From JAIROC01 sp031553535 (GTDB taxonomy: Bacteria; Bacteroidota; Bacteroidia; Bacteroidales; WCHB1-69), in NCBI GenBank assembly GCA_031553535.1, contig JAVBLM010000010.1, positions 1-64,000 on the forward strand: a DNA stretch of 64,000 nucleotides. Direction: 5' to 3'. The position numbers and the translations under genes were made by a program. Every line of letters starts with the position of its first letter. Positions within the stretch are counted from its first letter, which is position 1. The notes under the pieces are model-generated. The model saw nothing but the letters and a program-made list of their open reading frames with translations, ran no database searches and was not told where the DNA came from. Below are positions 1 to 8,142 of this stretch, in pieces.

Positions 1-1
1 A

Positions 2-427
2 ATATTGTTTGATGCTTATGGTAATATTCCCCATATGCCCTTGCAGGAAGAAACTGCTGCTATTTACAACCTTTTGCAGGAATTGAATGGAGAATATAAT
101 CAGGATCTGTCCCGGGTAAAATTGGAAGACTGGAGAGACAAATTGCAACAGGATAACGATACCTATCAGTCATTGTTAAAGGAAGGAGACGAAGAAGAAA
201 TTCGTAAAACGGAACTAGATACAAAGGCAATCCGCATGGAAGTCGACGGGGTATTCCTTCAGATCATTAAACGGTTGGAAGCCCTGATGCTGCTGGAAGG
301 TGACAGCAATTATATTGAGTTTGTCTCCCGCTTAAATCTCCGGTTGAAACATTATGACGACATTCTCGCTCAACGCCGGGGACGGAATGCTGCGGAAGAA
401 GAAGAGGAGATCGTTGTTAGTGATTAA
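2..427 (+). CDS. DUF6261 family protein, C-terminal part (5' end outside window)
   Basis: The reading frame is open to the left edge of the window, so this is the C-terminal ~141 residues of a longer protein. The text FDAYGNIPHMPLQEETAAIYN, followed by an alpha-helical charged region and ending in LAQRRGRNAAEEEEE, matches my memory of the Bacteroidales DUF6261 family, which is of unknown function. There is no signal or membrane segment in the visible part. The codon TTG at 5 is unlikely to be a real start. A dispersed repeat (GAAGTTACGCAAGTTACAGG) begins 13 bp after the stop. Confidence 0.75.
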   Translation: MLFDAYGNIPHMPLQEETAAIYNLLQELNGEYNQDLSRVKLEDWRDKLQQDNDTYQSLLKEGDEEEIRKTELDTKAIRMEVDGVFLQIIKRLEALMLLEGDSNYIEFVSRLNLRLKHYDDILAQRRGRNAAEEEEEIVVSD

Positions 428-440
428 TTATAAATTCAAA

Positions 441-600
441 ATAGAAGTTACGCAAGTTACAGGAAGTTACCAGAAATAGTGGTTAACTGTTAGTGGTTAG
501 TTGTTAATTGTTAATTTTGCATTTTATCTATTTTATCGGCTTTATCTATTTTATCGGCTTTATCGGCTTTATCGGCTTTATCCTTTCCACTTGCAGTGTT
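441..600. repeat. Half copy of dispersed element B (GAAGTTACGCAAGTTACAGG end)
   Basis: This begins with ATAGAAGTTACGCAAGTTAC, the terminal sequence of the 301-bp element at 23004-23304. It continues with the GTTAGTGGTTAG-like and TTTTGCATTTTATCTATTTT segments of that element. The tail has a short tandem run of TTTATCGGC units (about 540-582). The opposite terminus is missing before the tonB stop at 620. Confidence 0.6.
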
Positions 601-619
601 TCCCTCATCTACATTTACC

Positions 620-1375
620 TTAATTCAAGGCGAATGTAACCGGCATACTGATCCTGAAACGTACTGCTTTGCCACGCTGCTTTGCAGGTTTCCATTTGGG
701 CATTAGTTTTACGACCCGAAGAGCTTCTGCATCCAGGTGGGGGTCTTTTCCACGAACAATTTCTATATTGGTAACACTTCCGTCGGGTTCTATCACAAAA
801 CAGACAATAACGGTTCCTTCTACACGGGCTTTTATAGCCACTTCCGGATATTTTATGTTTTCAATCAGAAATTTCTCGCGGGCATAATCTCCTCCCGGAA
901 ACTCAGGCAATATTTCCACTCCACCTCCCCCACCGGTACCAAACCCAAAACCTGTCCCGGTTCCTTCTTCGATTCCCCAACTTGTATCTTGATATAGTTC
1001 GATTTCCTCATCCTCTTTTATTTCATTTACATCCACAATTTCAGGAACAGTAAACTGAATTATAGTTTTTAATGGATGTTTAGGCGGTGAAGATCCTTCC
1101 GGGATAATATCTTTTTCATTTAGCAATCCATTCTGCAAATCCGCGAATACCGTTGATTCGGAAATGTTATCTGCTGTATTCCCTGTTTTTACTACCGCTT
1201 CTATCAAGGCAGGAAGAAATGATATAAAGGTTACAAATGCCGCACATATCAAAAAAGCAATAACAAGCCTTTTCGAAGAAGACATACGCAATTGGTAAGC
1301 ACCATAATCTTTGTTTTTCCCTTCAAAAACAATGTTATTCCATTTTGCAGATTTCAGATCTATATCTTTTGCCAT
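620..1375 (-). CDS. TonB family energy transducer
   Basis: A 251-residue TonB-like protein that would transmit proton-motive force from an ExbB/ExbD motor to outer-membrane receptors. The N-terminus carries the NKDYGAYQLR motif (residues 21-30) seen just before the membrane anchor in Bacteroidetes TonB proteins. One hydrophobic segment follows at about 36-58. A Pro/Glu- and Gly-rich periplasmic linker precedes the TonB C-terminal domain (about 165-251, with YPEVAIKARVEGTVIV, DAEALRVVKLMPKWKPAK and a final SMPVTFAL). No ExbB/ExbD gene is adjacent in the window. The family call is secure, the receptor partner is unknown. Confidence 0.9.
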   Translation of the reverse strand: MAKDIDLKSAKWNNIVFEGKNKDYGAYQLRMSSSKRLVIAFLICAAFVTFISFLPALIEAVVKTGNTADNISESTVFADLQNGLLNEKDIIPEGSSPPKHPLKTIIQFTVPEIVDVNEIKEDEEIELYQDTSWGIEEGTGTGFGFGTGGGGGVEILPEFPGGDYAREKFLIENIKYPEVAIKARVEGTVIVCFVIEPDGSVTNIEIVRGKDPHLDAEALRVVKLMPKWKPAKQRGKAVRFRISMPVTFALN

Positions 1376-1653
1376 TTTACTGTTCTCTTATGGAATATTA
1401 TTCAAGTTCGATGCCACATCCTTTGTATAACACCAATGTTAGGTATATTTAATTCCGATAATCCCAATTTTGAATAAAAGATCCGGATTATCTTACTATG
1501 CTCCGGTACTCTCACATCCCTCGCGTTCAGGTCCTTTTTGCCTTGCAGTGACGAAAGAACATCATTGTCGGGCACGAAGCAATCCAGTTTTTATTTCGGT
1601 ATAAATTACATATTTGTTCAACTGACATCTACCGGATAAAAGCGTTTTCCCTT

Positions 1654-2070
1654 CTAATGCATTCTACGCATAAAATACACACTGTATGCAAAAATCTTTT
1701 CCAGCCCCGACTCCCCCATCAACTTACAAAAGCAGTTGAAATCATTCAGATTGAACGGGAATTTATGCTGAAAACGAATTTCTCCACAAAAGTATTGCAT
1801 ATATGGATTGTTTATCCAGATTCTAGGGAATTTCTCATTGTCAAAATTGTAAATTTCTTTCAATAAAAGACAGCCTATCATAAGCCGCAAAGACACGTTC
1901 AACCGCTTTGCTTTGGAGTACAACGGCAGAAACTCTTTTTCAAAATATTTCCAATCTATTTTTTCCGCCAGCAAGACTAACTCGTGGCGCTTATCTATAT
2001 AATCGGCTAATAAGGGAGCAAGTAAATTCTCCTGATACTGATCGTTCGATTTTCTCAACATAATTGACAA
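1654..2070 (-). pseudogene. IS5-superfamily transposase, N-terminal fragment
   Basis: A 138-residue frame with the N-terminal pattern of IS5/IS1182-type transposases: DKRHELVLLAEKIDWKYFE, LMIGCLLLKEIYN, then WINNPYMQYFCGE and FNLNDFNCFCKLMGE. It stops right after this domain, and no DDE catalytic domain follows downstream (1376-1653). It is therefore a truncated remnant rather than an active element. I could not identify terminal inverted repeats. A short-repeat element (2118-2289) lies just upstream, suggesting this spot tolerates insertions. Confidence 0.7.
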
Positions 2071-2117
2071 GTTTTTTTTACTATAAAACTATTGATTTGT
2101 GTAAATAAATACATACT

Positions 2118-2289
2118 GAACTTGCCAAAAGTTGAGACAGGAGATTGCTTCGTTCCTCGCAATGACGCTCTAAACAAACGAAATAGCGTCATTGCGAGGA
2201 ACGAAGCACCTGAGCCACGAAGTGTAGCGAAAGCATCGAAACGCAGTGAGATAATCTCTATCCATTTTATCTCAATTTTTGACAAATTC
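2118..2289. mobile_element. MITE-like element A, copy 1
   Basis: Its ends are imperfect terminal inverted repeats: GAACTTGCCAAAAGTTGAGA on the left, and on the right the reverse complement of GAATTTGTCAAAAATTGAGA. Inside is a near-perfect 24-bp inverted repeat (2146-2169 with 2185-2208) built on GCTTCGTTCCTCGCAATGAC, followed by a module (CACCTGAGCC, GTGAGATAATCTCTAT) that reappears inverted in the copy at 21264-21417. It encodes no protein. Minus-strand frames through it are low-complexity artefacts. Confidence 0.6.
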
Positions 2290-2632
2290 ACTGTTAATAT
2301 TGATTTGTTTCTAATTAACTATTTATTTTTTAATCACCAGTAATAATCTCTAATCCTTACCAATCTCATACCCGGAAAAACATCTACAAGAATAGATATC
2401 ATAAATAAAAAGTAGAAAAAATAGCGCGCTTTTCAATCAAAGTATATGTAAAATTAAGTTGCAATAATTTTACGGTTCAGTAAGTAAATTAATATTTAAA
2501 AAAGAACAGCTATCTTTCTACTTTTTAAAGTTGTTAAATAAATAGGGATCACTTTTTCCTTCTACTATACCCTAAACTTATTATGGAAATAAGCAATCCC
2601 TGGTAATCATTTTTTTATTTTCATTAAAATCA
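2290..2632. other. Intergenic, nothing recognised
   Basis: A very AT-rich stretch downstream of nhaD and after the MITE-like element. I see no open frame with coding character, no convincing terminator and no RNA signature. Confidence 0.5.
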
Positions 2633-4144
2633 TTATCTTATAGTTGCTTTTAAATAATTAGTTTCATCGTCATGTATAACATAATATGTGTTCTTTTGCA
2701 GATTATCTTCCTGCGAAGCATACATGCTTTGTTTGACGTTCTGAGATTGTGTTGGTGCTTCTATTTGATTTTTCGTGGAAGAATAATTTTGTACAATAAA
2801 TGTCAATGCCCCGGCCGTATAACCAAGAAATGCCAACAAAGATATCTTCTTAAAGTACCAGATAAAATCTATTTTTTCCAAACCCATGGTAGCTACTCCG
2901 GCTGCAGAACCAATGATAAGAATACTTCCCCCTGTTCCGGCACAATATGCGATAAATTCCCAGAAGTAATGATCCATAGGGAAATCGTACATTCCCATTG
3001 TTCCCGCAACTAACGGTACATTATCTATAACAGCAGAAAACAATCCGATAATATAACCGATCGTAAAATACTTTTCGGGCTCCGGTATGGCCATTTTATC
3101 CAGTGACGTAGACAGCAAAGCCAAATGCCCGCACACCTGTAATGCCGCAACTGCCAATAAAATCCCCAGGAAAAACAAAACACTCGATGTATCTATCTTT
3201 GTAAGGATAGTCGTAATAGAATATTTACTGCTATCTCTTTGAGGATGCCTTCTTTTGAGTAATTCCGTCAATACCCACAAAACGCCCAGGCCACCTAAGA
3301 TTCCCAAATAAGGAGGAAGATGGGTTATCGCTTTGAAAACAGGAGTAAATAACAAGGCAAGTATCCCTACTATCAATATTAACAAACGTTCCCTGAACGA
3401 AGCCTTATCGTTGGAATCTATATCAGACGTATCCACTTCGTCTACACGGGTAAAGTTACCTTTGAGGCGAAAAGAAAGTATAAGCAATGGTACAAGAATA
3501 GATACAAAGCTGGCAAGGAATGTTTTATAAATAATATTTGCCGCACTGACTTTACCGCCAACCCACAACATAATGGTAGTAACATCCCCTATCGGAGAGA
3601 ATGCACCTCCCGCATTAGATGCCAGGACAATCATCCCCGCATAAAGCCAACGTTCTTTCTTCTCATTATTGGCCATCAACTTTCGCAATAAGGCTACCAT
3701 TACAATAGCCGTTGTCATATTGTCCAAAACGGCTGACATGAAAAAGGTTAGAATAACAAGGATCCACAAGAACTTTACCCGGCTTGTTGTTTTTATCTTA
3801 TCGGTAATAATCTTAAATCCGCCGTAAGTATCGATTAATTCGACAATAGTCATTGCTGCCATAAGGAAAAACAATATTTCGGCAATACTGCCCAAATGTG
3901 TAATCAGCTCATGGCTGATAATCCAATCCATAAATCCGGCCCCATCCGGATTTTCATGTAAGAAGAGATTTTTTAAATCCGCATTGACAATCATTGATTC
4001 GCCACCAATAATCATCAATGTCCACAATGCAACGCCCAGCAACAATGCCGACGCCGTTTTGTTGATTTTCAAGGGAGTTTCCAATGCTATGCAAGCATAT
4101 CCCACAATAAATACTGCAATGATAATGTAAAATACCGCACTCAT
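2633..4144 (-). CDS. nhaD: NhaD-type Na+/H+ antiporter
   Basis: A 503-residue inner-membrane protein with about 12-13 hydrophobic helices, belonging by pattern to the ion-transporter superfamily. Recognisable NhaD features are the MSAVLDNMTTAIVMVALLR segment, SNAGGAFSPIGDVTTIMLW and FSAVIDNVPLVAGTMGMYD. It would exchange sodium for protons across the cytoplasmic membrane. The last ~50 residues form a hydrophilic tail. The gene stands alone: its upstream neighbour on the same strand (4370-4903) is over 200 bp away and dispersed-repeat sequence lies between. Confidence 0.93.
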   Translation of the reverse strand: MSAVFYIIIAVFIVGYACIALETPLKINKTASALLLGVALWTLMIIGGESMIVNADLKNLFLHENPDGAGFMDWIISHELITHLGSIAEILFFLMAAMTIVELIDTYGGFKIITDKIKTTSRVKFLWILVILTFFMSAVLDNMTTAIVMVALLRKLMANNEKKERWLYAGMIVLASNAGGAFSPIGDVTTIMLWVGGKVSAANIIYKTFLASFVSILVPLLILSFRLKGNFTRVDEVDTSDIDSNDKASFRERLLILIVGILALLFTPVFKAITHLPPYLGILGGLGVLWVLTELLKRRHPQRDSSKYSITTILTKIDTSSVLFFLGILLAVAALQVCGHLALLSTSLDKMAIPEPEKYFTIGYIIGLFSAVIDNVPLVAGTMGMYDFPMDHYFWEFIAYCAGTGGSILIIGSAAGVATMGLEKIDFIWYFKKISLLAFLGYTAGALTFIVQNYSSTKNQIEAPTQSQNVKQSMYASQEDNLQKNTYYVIHDDETNYLKATIR

Positions 4145-4199
4145 ACTTTGAAGATTTTAAGTTAAAAATTATTATTATATTATTAGAACTTACAAAATA

Positions 4200-4369
4200 A
4201 TAGTTAGTGATTAATTGTAAAATTTTAATTGCTCATTATTAATTTCTAGATTGCTTCGTCCCTCGCAATGACGCTATTTCATTCGTTCAATACGACTTAA
4301 CTTTTCACTATTAACTAATTTTATCTTTCTTGCCGACCTCGTAAATTTTTCATTATTAATTATTAATTC
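4200..4369. repeat. Dispersed-repeat fragments upstream of nhaD
   Basis: Contains ATTGCTTCGTCCCTCGCAAT and GACGCTATTTCATTCG, matching the arms of the inverted repeat in the 2118-2289 element. It also contains TTAGTGATTAATTG / CACTATTAACTAATTTTATC runs like those in element B. It appears to be a mosaic of degraded elements with no coding content. Confidence 0.5.
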
Positions 4370-4903
4370 CTATGATTTTATCCAGTCAAGCATGGCTTTC
4401 GCCTCTTTATTACGTAAAATCGCTACAGGTGAAGCCGGAACATAATCATGAGGGATATACTGGGAAAGCTGAACAAGAAAAATCTGTCCGTCATTTGTTC
4501 CCCTGCATTCCAGCAAATGCCCTGAATCCATCGTTTTTTTAAATTGGCTTATTCTATTAAAATCGTCATTATTGATGCAAGACATCATGCTACGGGCATC
4601 TTGCTCATCCAGATAAACCGTATGCTTTTTGAATCTTTTACCGGTAGGTTCATAAATATAATCAACGGAATTTTTCCCCATATTAATTATAAATAAAATA
4701 ATGCCGGGGATTGCTAACAAAGTACCTAGGAATGCCAGCAAAAGAGATATTGTTTCATTGTTTACAACTATAATCCCCAACAAAAGCAATAGAATGCCTG
4801 TTACACTAATAATGACTGATTGTAAAGGACTTTTTTTTGTTTTGATGATTTTCTCATCTTTCATATTTTGTATTTTCTCTTCTAAATGTTCGAATGTGTT
4901 CAT
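4370..4903 (-). CDS. Conserved-looking two-TM membrane protein, unknown function
   Basis: 177 residues. A charged N-terminus (about 1-27) is followed by two hydrophobic helices (about 28-48 and 51-75) and then a ~100-residue soluble C-terminal domain containing YIYEPTGKRFKKHTVYL and ending NKEAKAMLDWIKS. This arrangement suggests a membrane-anchored cytoplasmic domain. I do not recognise a named family, although similar proteins occur in Bacteroidales. No operon partner is evident. Confidence 0.7.
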   Translation of the reverse strand: MNTFEHLEEKIQNMKDEKIIKTKKSPLQSVIISVTGILLLLLGIIVVNNETISLLLAFLGTLLAIPGIILFIINMGKNSVDYIYEPTGKRFKKHTVYLDEQDARSMMSCINNDDFNRISQFKKTMDSGHLLECRGTNDGQIFLVQLSQYIPHDYVPASPVAILRNKEAKAMLDWIKS

Positions 4904-5095
4904 GACTTTCTTTTATTATTGATCATTAAACAAATATTATATATCTCGAAATAGTAAAAACAGAATTAGATAAATCCTAAGGATTCTGATCTCCATTTTT
5001 ATTTTTCTGATAATAAAATAAATAAAGACTCGGTATCAACAATGACACCTCTAATAAGGCTGCTTACAGCCGAAGTATAAAGGAAAGAAAGCCGG

Positions 5096-5482
5096 CTAAA
5101 TCCGGATTTTGCCCTGTCCGTAGGTATAGTAGCCCACATATAGGCGCTTGACAAGGCAAATGTTCGAAGTGATTTCGCTGGTTGTTAATTTATTTTTGAA
5201 AAATTGTTTGAAACAAATCTCTTTGAAAGCTATTGTTACAACCAATAAACGAAATGCGGAATATAATCGAATCGAAAAAGAAGGTTTTTCACCTGCAACA
5301 GTCAAGATCTGTAAATCCTCGGAAAGGAATTGAAGAGAATTTTTATGCAAAGCATCATCCTTGTTTTCTTGCTCCGTTGTTTGGGGTTGTGAAAACTGTC
5401 CTTGCCGGAAAGCATGAAAATAACCGGAACTAATTCCGATTAAAAGTAAAATAAATACCGACAAAACCAAAGTTTTCCTCAT
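5096..5482 (-). CDS. Small exported or anchored protein, unknown
   Basis: 128 residues starting MRKTLVLSVFILLLIGISSGY, a clear signal peptide or single N-terminal anchor. The rest is hydrophilic and then moderately basic, ending YVGYYTYGQGKIRI. No domain is recognised. It could be a real short gene, because signal-like starts are uncommon in shadow frames, but there is no operon context or strong ribosome-binding site to confirm it. Confidence 0.5.
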   Translation of the reverse strand: MRKTLVLSVFILLLIGISSGYFHAFRQGQFSQPQTTEQENKDDALHKNSLQFLSEDLQILTVAGEKPSFSIRLYSAFRLLVVTIAFKEICFKQFFKNKLTTSEITSNICLVKRLYVGYYTYGQGKIRI

Positions 5483-5739
5483 TACAATGATTCAAATTAA
5501 TTTCAATGCAAAGGTAAATACAAATTTTATGCAAAATGATTTTCTATATAATAATGATTGAGAATTTAATGTTTCCGTAATGATTATGCAACAATTATTT
5601 AACATTTCGTCAAGTTCTATGGAAATAGTCAGTAAGAGCAACACATAATTTTCTCAAGTCCAAAGACTTTGTATTTAAGTCAATCGATATCGTTAATAAA
5701 TCATTTTATTGTATTCCATAATATTTTTTATTTAATCCG

Positions 5740-5766
5740 TTGAGTGTAAAAAATAAATTATCTTTG
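5740..5766 (+). promoter_or_regulatory. Bacteroidetes-type promoter of the nitroreductase gene
   Basis: TATCTTTG at 5759-5766 matches the TAnnTTTG -7 box. A TTG at 5740-5742, separated by 16 bp, can serve as the -33 element. The gene start at 5793 is 26 bp downstream of the -7 box. The rest of the 5483-5792 gap is AT-rich with nothing else recognised. Confidence 0.55.
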
Positions 5767-5792
5767 TCGAATTATTTAAATAAAAAATTATC

Positions 5793-6419
5793 ATGAAATG
5801 TATTAAAATTTTAAATGTATGTGTCGTTACTCTATTATTTATAGTAACAACATCCTGCAGCTCCGAACAACAAAAGAATGAAATGGGTCAAAACAATCCC
5901 TCTAAAACAGCGATAGATGTAATACATCAACGTGTGAGTATTCGCAACTACACAAGCAAAAAAATCTCCAAAGAACAACTTGAAACAATTGTACGCGCAG
6001 GCATGGCCGCACCATCAGCAATGAATAAACAACCCTGGCAATTTATCGTTATCAATGATGAAAATACGCTTTCTGCGATAGGAGATATTCCCACTTCAAA
6101 AATGGCAAAACAGGCTCCGGCAGCCATCCTGGTTTGTGGGGACCTGCAAAAAGCAGGAGAAGGATGGTTGGAACAATATTGGATACAGGATTGTTCTGCG
6201 GTATCTGAGAATATTCTTCTGGCAATAACAGATTTAGGACTTGGTGGAGTCTGGACAAGCATCTATCCTGCTGAGGATAGAATGAAAATTATTACCGATA
6301 TGCTGCAATTACCGGAACACATTATTCCCTTTTGTGTTATTCCAATTGGTTATCCTGCTCAAGAATATGAGCCCAAAGACAAATGGAACCCGGAAAATAT
6401 ACACTGGAATAAATGGTAG
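5793..6419 (+). CDS. Nitroreductase-family lipoprotein
   Basis: 208 residues. A lipoprotein signal peptide ends with the lipobox cysteine at residue 22 (TTSC followed by SS). The mature part is a nitroreductase-fold domain: RVSIRNYTSKKIS (about 47-59), the AAPSAMNKQPWQFIVI FMN-binding segment, the GLGGVWTSIYP motif and a final IGYPAQEYEPKDKWNPE. Typical nitroreductases are cytosolic FMN enzymes using NAD(P)H, so an exported lipid-anchored form is notable and its electron donor is unclear. The gene is monocistronic, with its own promoter and a strong hairpin terminator. Confidence 0.85.
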   Translation: MKCIKILNVCVVTLLFIVTTSCSSEQQKNEMGQNNPSKTAIDVIHQRVSIRNYTSKKISKEQLETIVRAGMAAPSAMNKQPWQFIVINDENTLSAIGDIPTSKMAKQAPAAILVCGDLQKAGEGWLEQYWIQDCSAVSENILLAITDLGLGGVWTSIYPAEDRMKIITDMLQLPEHIIPFCVIPIGYPAQEYEPKDKWNPENIHWNKW

Positions 6420-6424
6420 CAGAT

Positions 6425-6458
6425 AAAAAGAGTTATTCTAAAATGAATAACTCTTTTT
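6425..6458 (+). terminator. Rho-independent terminator
   Basis: A perfect 14-bp stem (AAAAAGAGTTATTC with GAATAACTCTTTTT) and a 6-nt loop, 5 bp after the nitroreductase stop. It carries poly-T on one side and poly-A on the other, so it can also end the convergent gene at 6512-7066. Confidence 0.85.
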
Positions 6459-6511
6459 TAGTCCCTTGTGATAAGGATGTTTGTATAAATTACTTTTATA
6501 ATAACAACCTT

Positions 6512-7066
6512 CTACATAAGTAAGCATTTTGCGATAGTCTGTAATCCTTTTATTTCCTTTTTGTCCAAAGTTCTATCAATAGTTTTTCCTTGTCGGGTTA
6601 CTCTTAGAAATGTTACAGGACTTTCGGATATAAGAATTAATTCTTCTTTTGTGAGGTTAAATGCCGATGCAAATACAAAACCAAAAGAAAAAGAACGTCG
6701 TTCTGCTACCGCAGAAACTTTATCTTTAGCATACAACGTTAAAATCTGACCTGATTCAAATTTAAAAAGAATAGAATCACCTTTATTCATCCAAATAGCA
6801 TTGTTTTCATCAGGAACAAAATCTCCATACATGAGCTCTAAAACAATATCAATACAATATTGTCCTTCATTGTTCTTAAGCAGCAAGTCCAAAGCTTCTC
6901 CTCCCTTAAAACCCATTTTTAAACCACCGCCAACATTCATCTGACCTTCTTTTGTTGTTTTACCTGAAACAGGATCAGTTTTTGTAGTTAAAGTCTTCTC
7001 ACAATTCTGTGGATACGCATATATACATACCAACATCACTATAAATAATACAGATACTTTCTTCAT
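6512..7066 (-). CDS. Secreted protein of unknown function
   Basis: 184 residues with an N-terminal signal peptide (MKKVSVLFIVMLVCIYAYP, then QNCEK). The mature protein is soluble and rich in beta-type sequence, with a Gly-rich VGGGLKMGFKGGEALDLLL stretch. I recognise no family. It is transcribed toward the nitroreductase and shares the bidirectional hairpin at 6425-6458. Confidence 0.75.
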   Translation of the reverse strand: MKKVSVLFIVMLVCIYAYPQNCEKTLTTKTDPVSGKTTKEGQMNVGGGLKMGFKGGEALDLLLKNNEGQYCIDIVLELMYGDFVPDENNAIWMNKGDSILFKFESGQILTLYAKDKVSAVAERRSFSFGFVFASAFNLTKEELILISESPVTFLRVTRQGKTIDRTLDKKEIKGLQTIAKCLLM

Positions 7067-7701
7067 AATATTTTTTTAATAATTTAAACCGTTTATTTTC
7101 ACGCGACAAATATACAAAAAATTTTTATTCGAAATAATGACTAATTCTAAACAAGCATTACGGACGAATAGGATAAAACACAAAGATTTGCAAAAAGGGT
7201 GTCCAAAAAGAAAATTGGCCCCTTTTTTTAATTTATTCTAGTCGTTTTATTGAAAAACCAAGCTTCTTTTCAAGTAGTCTTATTTATCTTTCTATCGCTG
7301 CTGACAAATATACGAGGAATTGCAAAATCTCAACAAGGCTTATGCCCTACCTATAAAAATAAAAAATCAACAATCAAAGTTTTTGTAACAAAAAGTAGTA
7401 ACTTTGTGCCTGAATCCTTTATTGTTATTCATTATTGTGAAGTAATGATAAAGATTCAAGATAATAGTTATGAAGCTACTACATTTTTAATAAAAAGGAT
7501 AGATAAGATTTCGGTATGGGTAGGTTTATACCACATATATTGCTCAATAAGAATTTATCCTCAATAAATTAACAATAAAAAAGTCAGGCACCAGTTATTT
7601 ATCATAAAAGTCGACCTAAATAGTTATTAAATGAAATACTAATCGGAACTTTAATTGCGTTAATTTGTACGGTTTTTGATCAAGATAAATATAGATATAT
7701 A
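7067..7701. other. Long intergenic region before dut, nothing firmly recognised
   Basis: A 105-codon frame at 7250-7567 would need a TTG start and has no recognisable domain or ribosome-binding site, so I do not call it a gene. It contains TAACTTTG at 7399-7406, which resembles a -7 box but lies about 300 bp from dut. Around 7190-7235 is a short G/C-rich patch that may be a mobile-element scar. Confidence 0.4.
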
Positions 7702-8133
7702 ATGGTTGTAAAAATAGTAAATCATTCCAATAATGTCCTGCCTGCATACGAAACGATGTCTTCTGCCGGTATGGATATTCGTGCTAACTTAAACGAAAGT
7801 ATTGCAATTAAACCACTGGAAAGAATTCTTGTCCCGACAGGGCTTTTTATCGAACTGCCTGTTGGTTTCGAAGCACAGATACGTCCCAGGAGTGGTTTGG
7901 CTGTCAAGCATGGGGTCACTGTTTTAAATTCACCGGGAACCATTGATGCAGATTACAGAGGTGAAATTAAGATTATCCTGGTAAACTTATCAAATCAAGA
8001 GTTCATAATCAATCATGGGGAGAGGATTGCCCAAATGATCATTGCCAGACACGAAACCATCACATGGGAAATTGTGAAAGAATTACAAGAAACAGAAAGA
8101 GGTGCCGGAGGGTTCGGCCATACCGGAAAATAA
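7702..8133 (+). CDS. dut: dUTP diphosphatase
   Basis: 143 residues, the standard length for trimeric dUTPase. It hydrolyses dUTP to dUMP and pyrophosphate, keeping uracil out of DNA and supplying dUMP for thymidylate. All five motifs are present in order: AGMDIRA, RPRSGLAVKHGV, GTIDADYRGEIKI with the catalytic Asp/Tyr, GERIAQMI and the C-terminal RGAGGFGHTGK. A TPR gene starts 9 bp downstream, so the two are probably co-transcribed, a pairing seen in other Bacteroidales. Confidence 0.97.
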   Translation: MVVKIVNHSNNVLPAYETMSSAGMDIRANLNESIAIKPLERILVPTGLFIELPVGFEAQIRPRSGLAVKHGVTVLNSPGTIDADYRGEIKIILVNLSNQEFIINHGERIAQMIIARHETITWEIVKELQETERGAGGFGHTGK

Positions 8134-8142
8134 ATATATAGC

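Noticed and set aside
2055..2291. Minus-strand frame through the first MITE-like element
   Set aside because: It is a repeat artefact overlapping an inverted repeat.
7250..7567. 105-codon frame before dut
   Set aside because: It needs a TTG start, has no ribosome-binding site or domain, and a -7-like box lies inside it.
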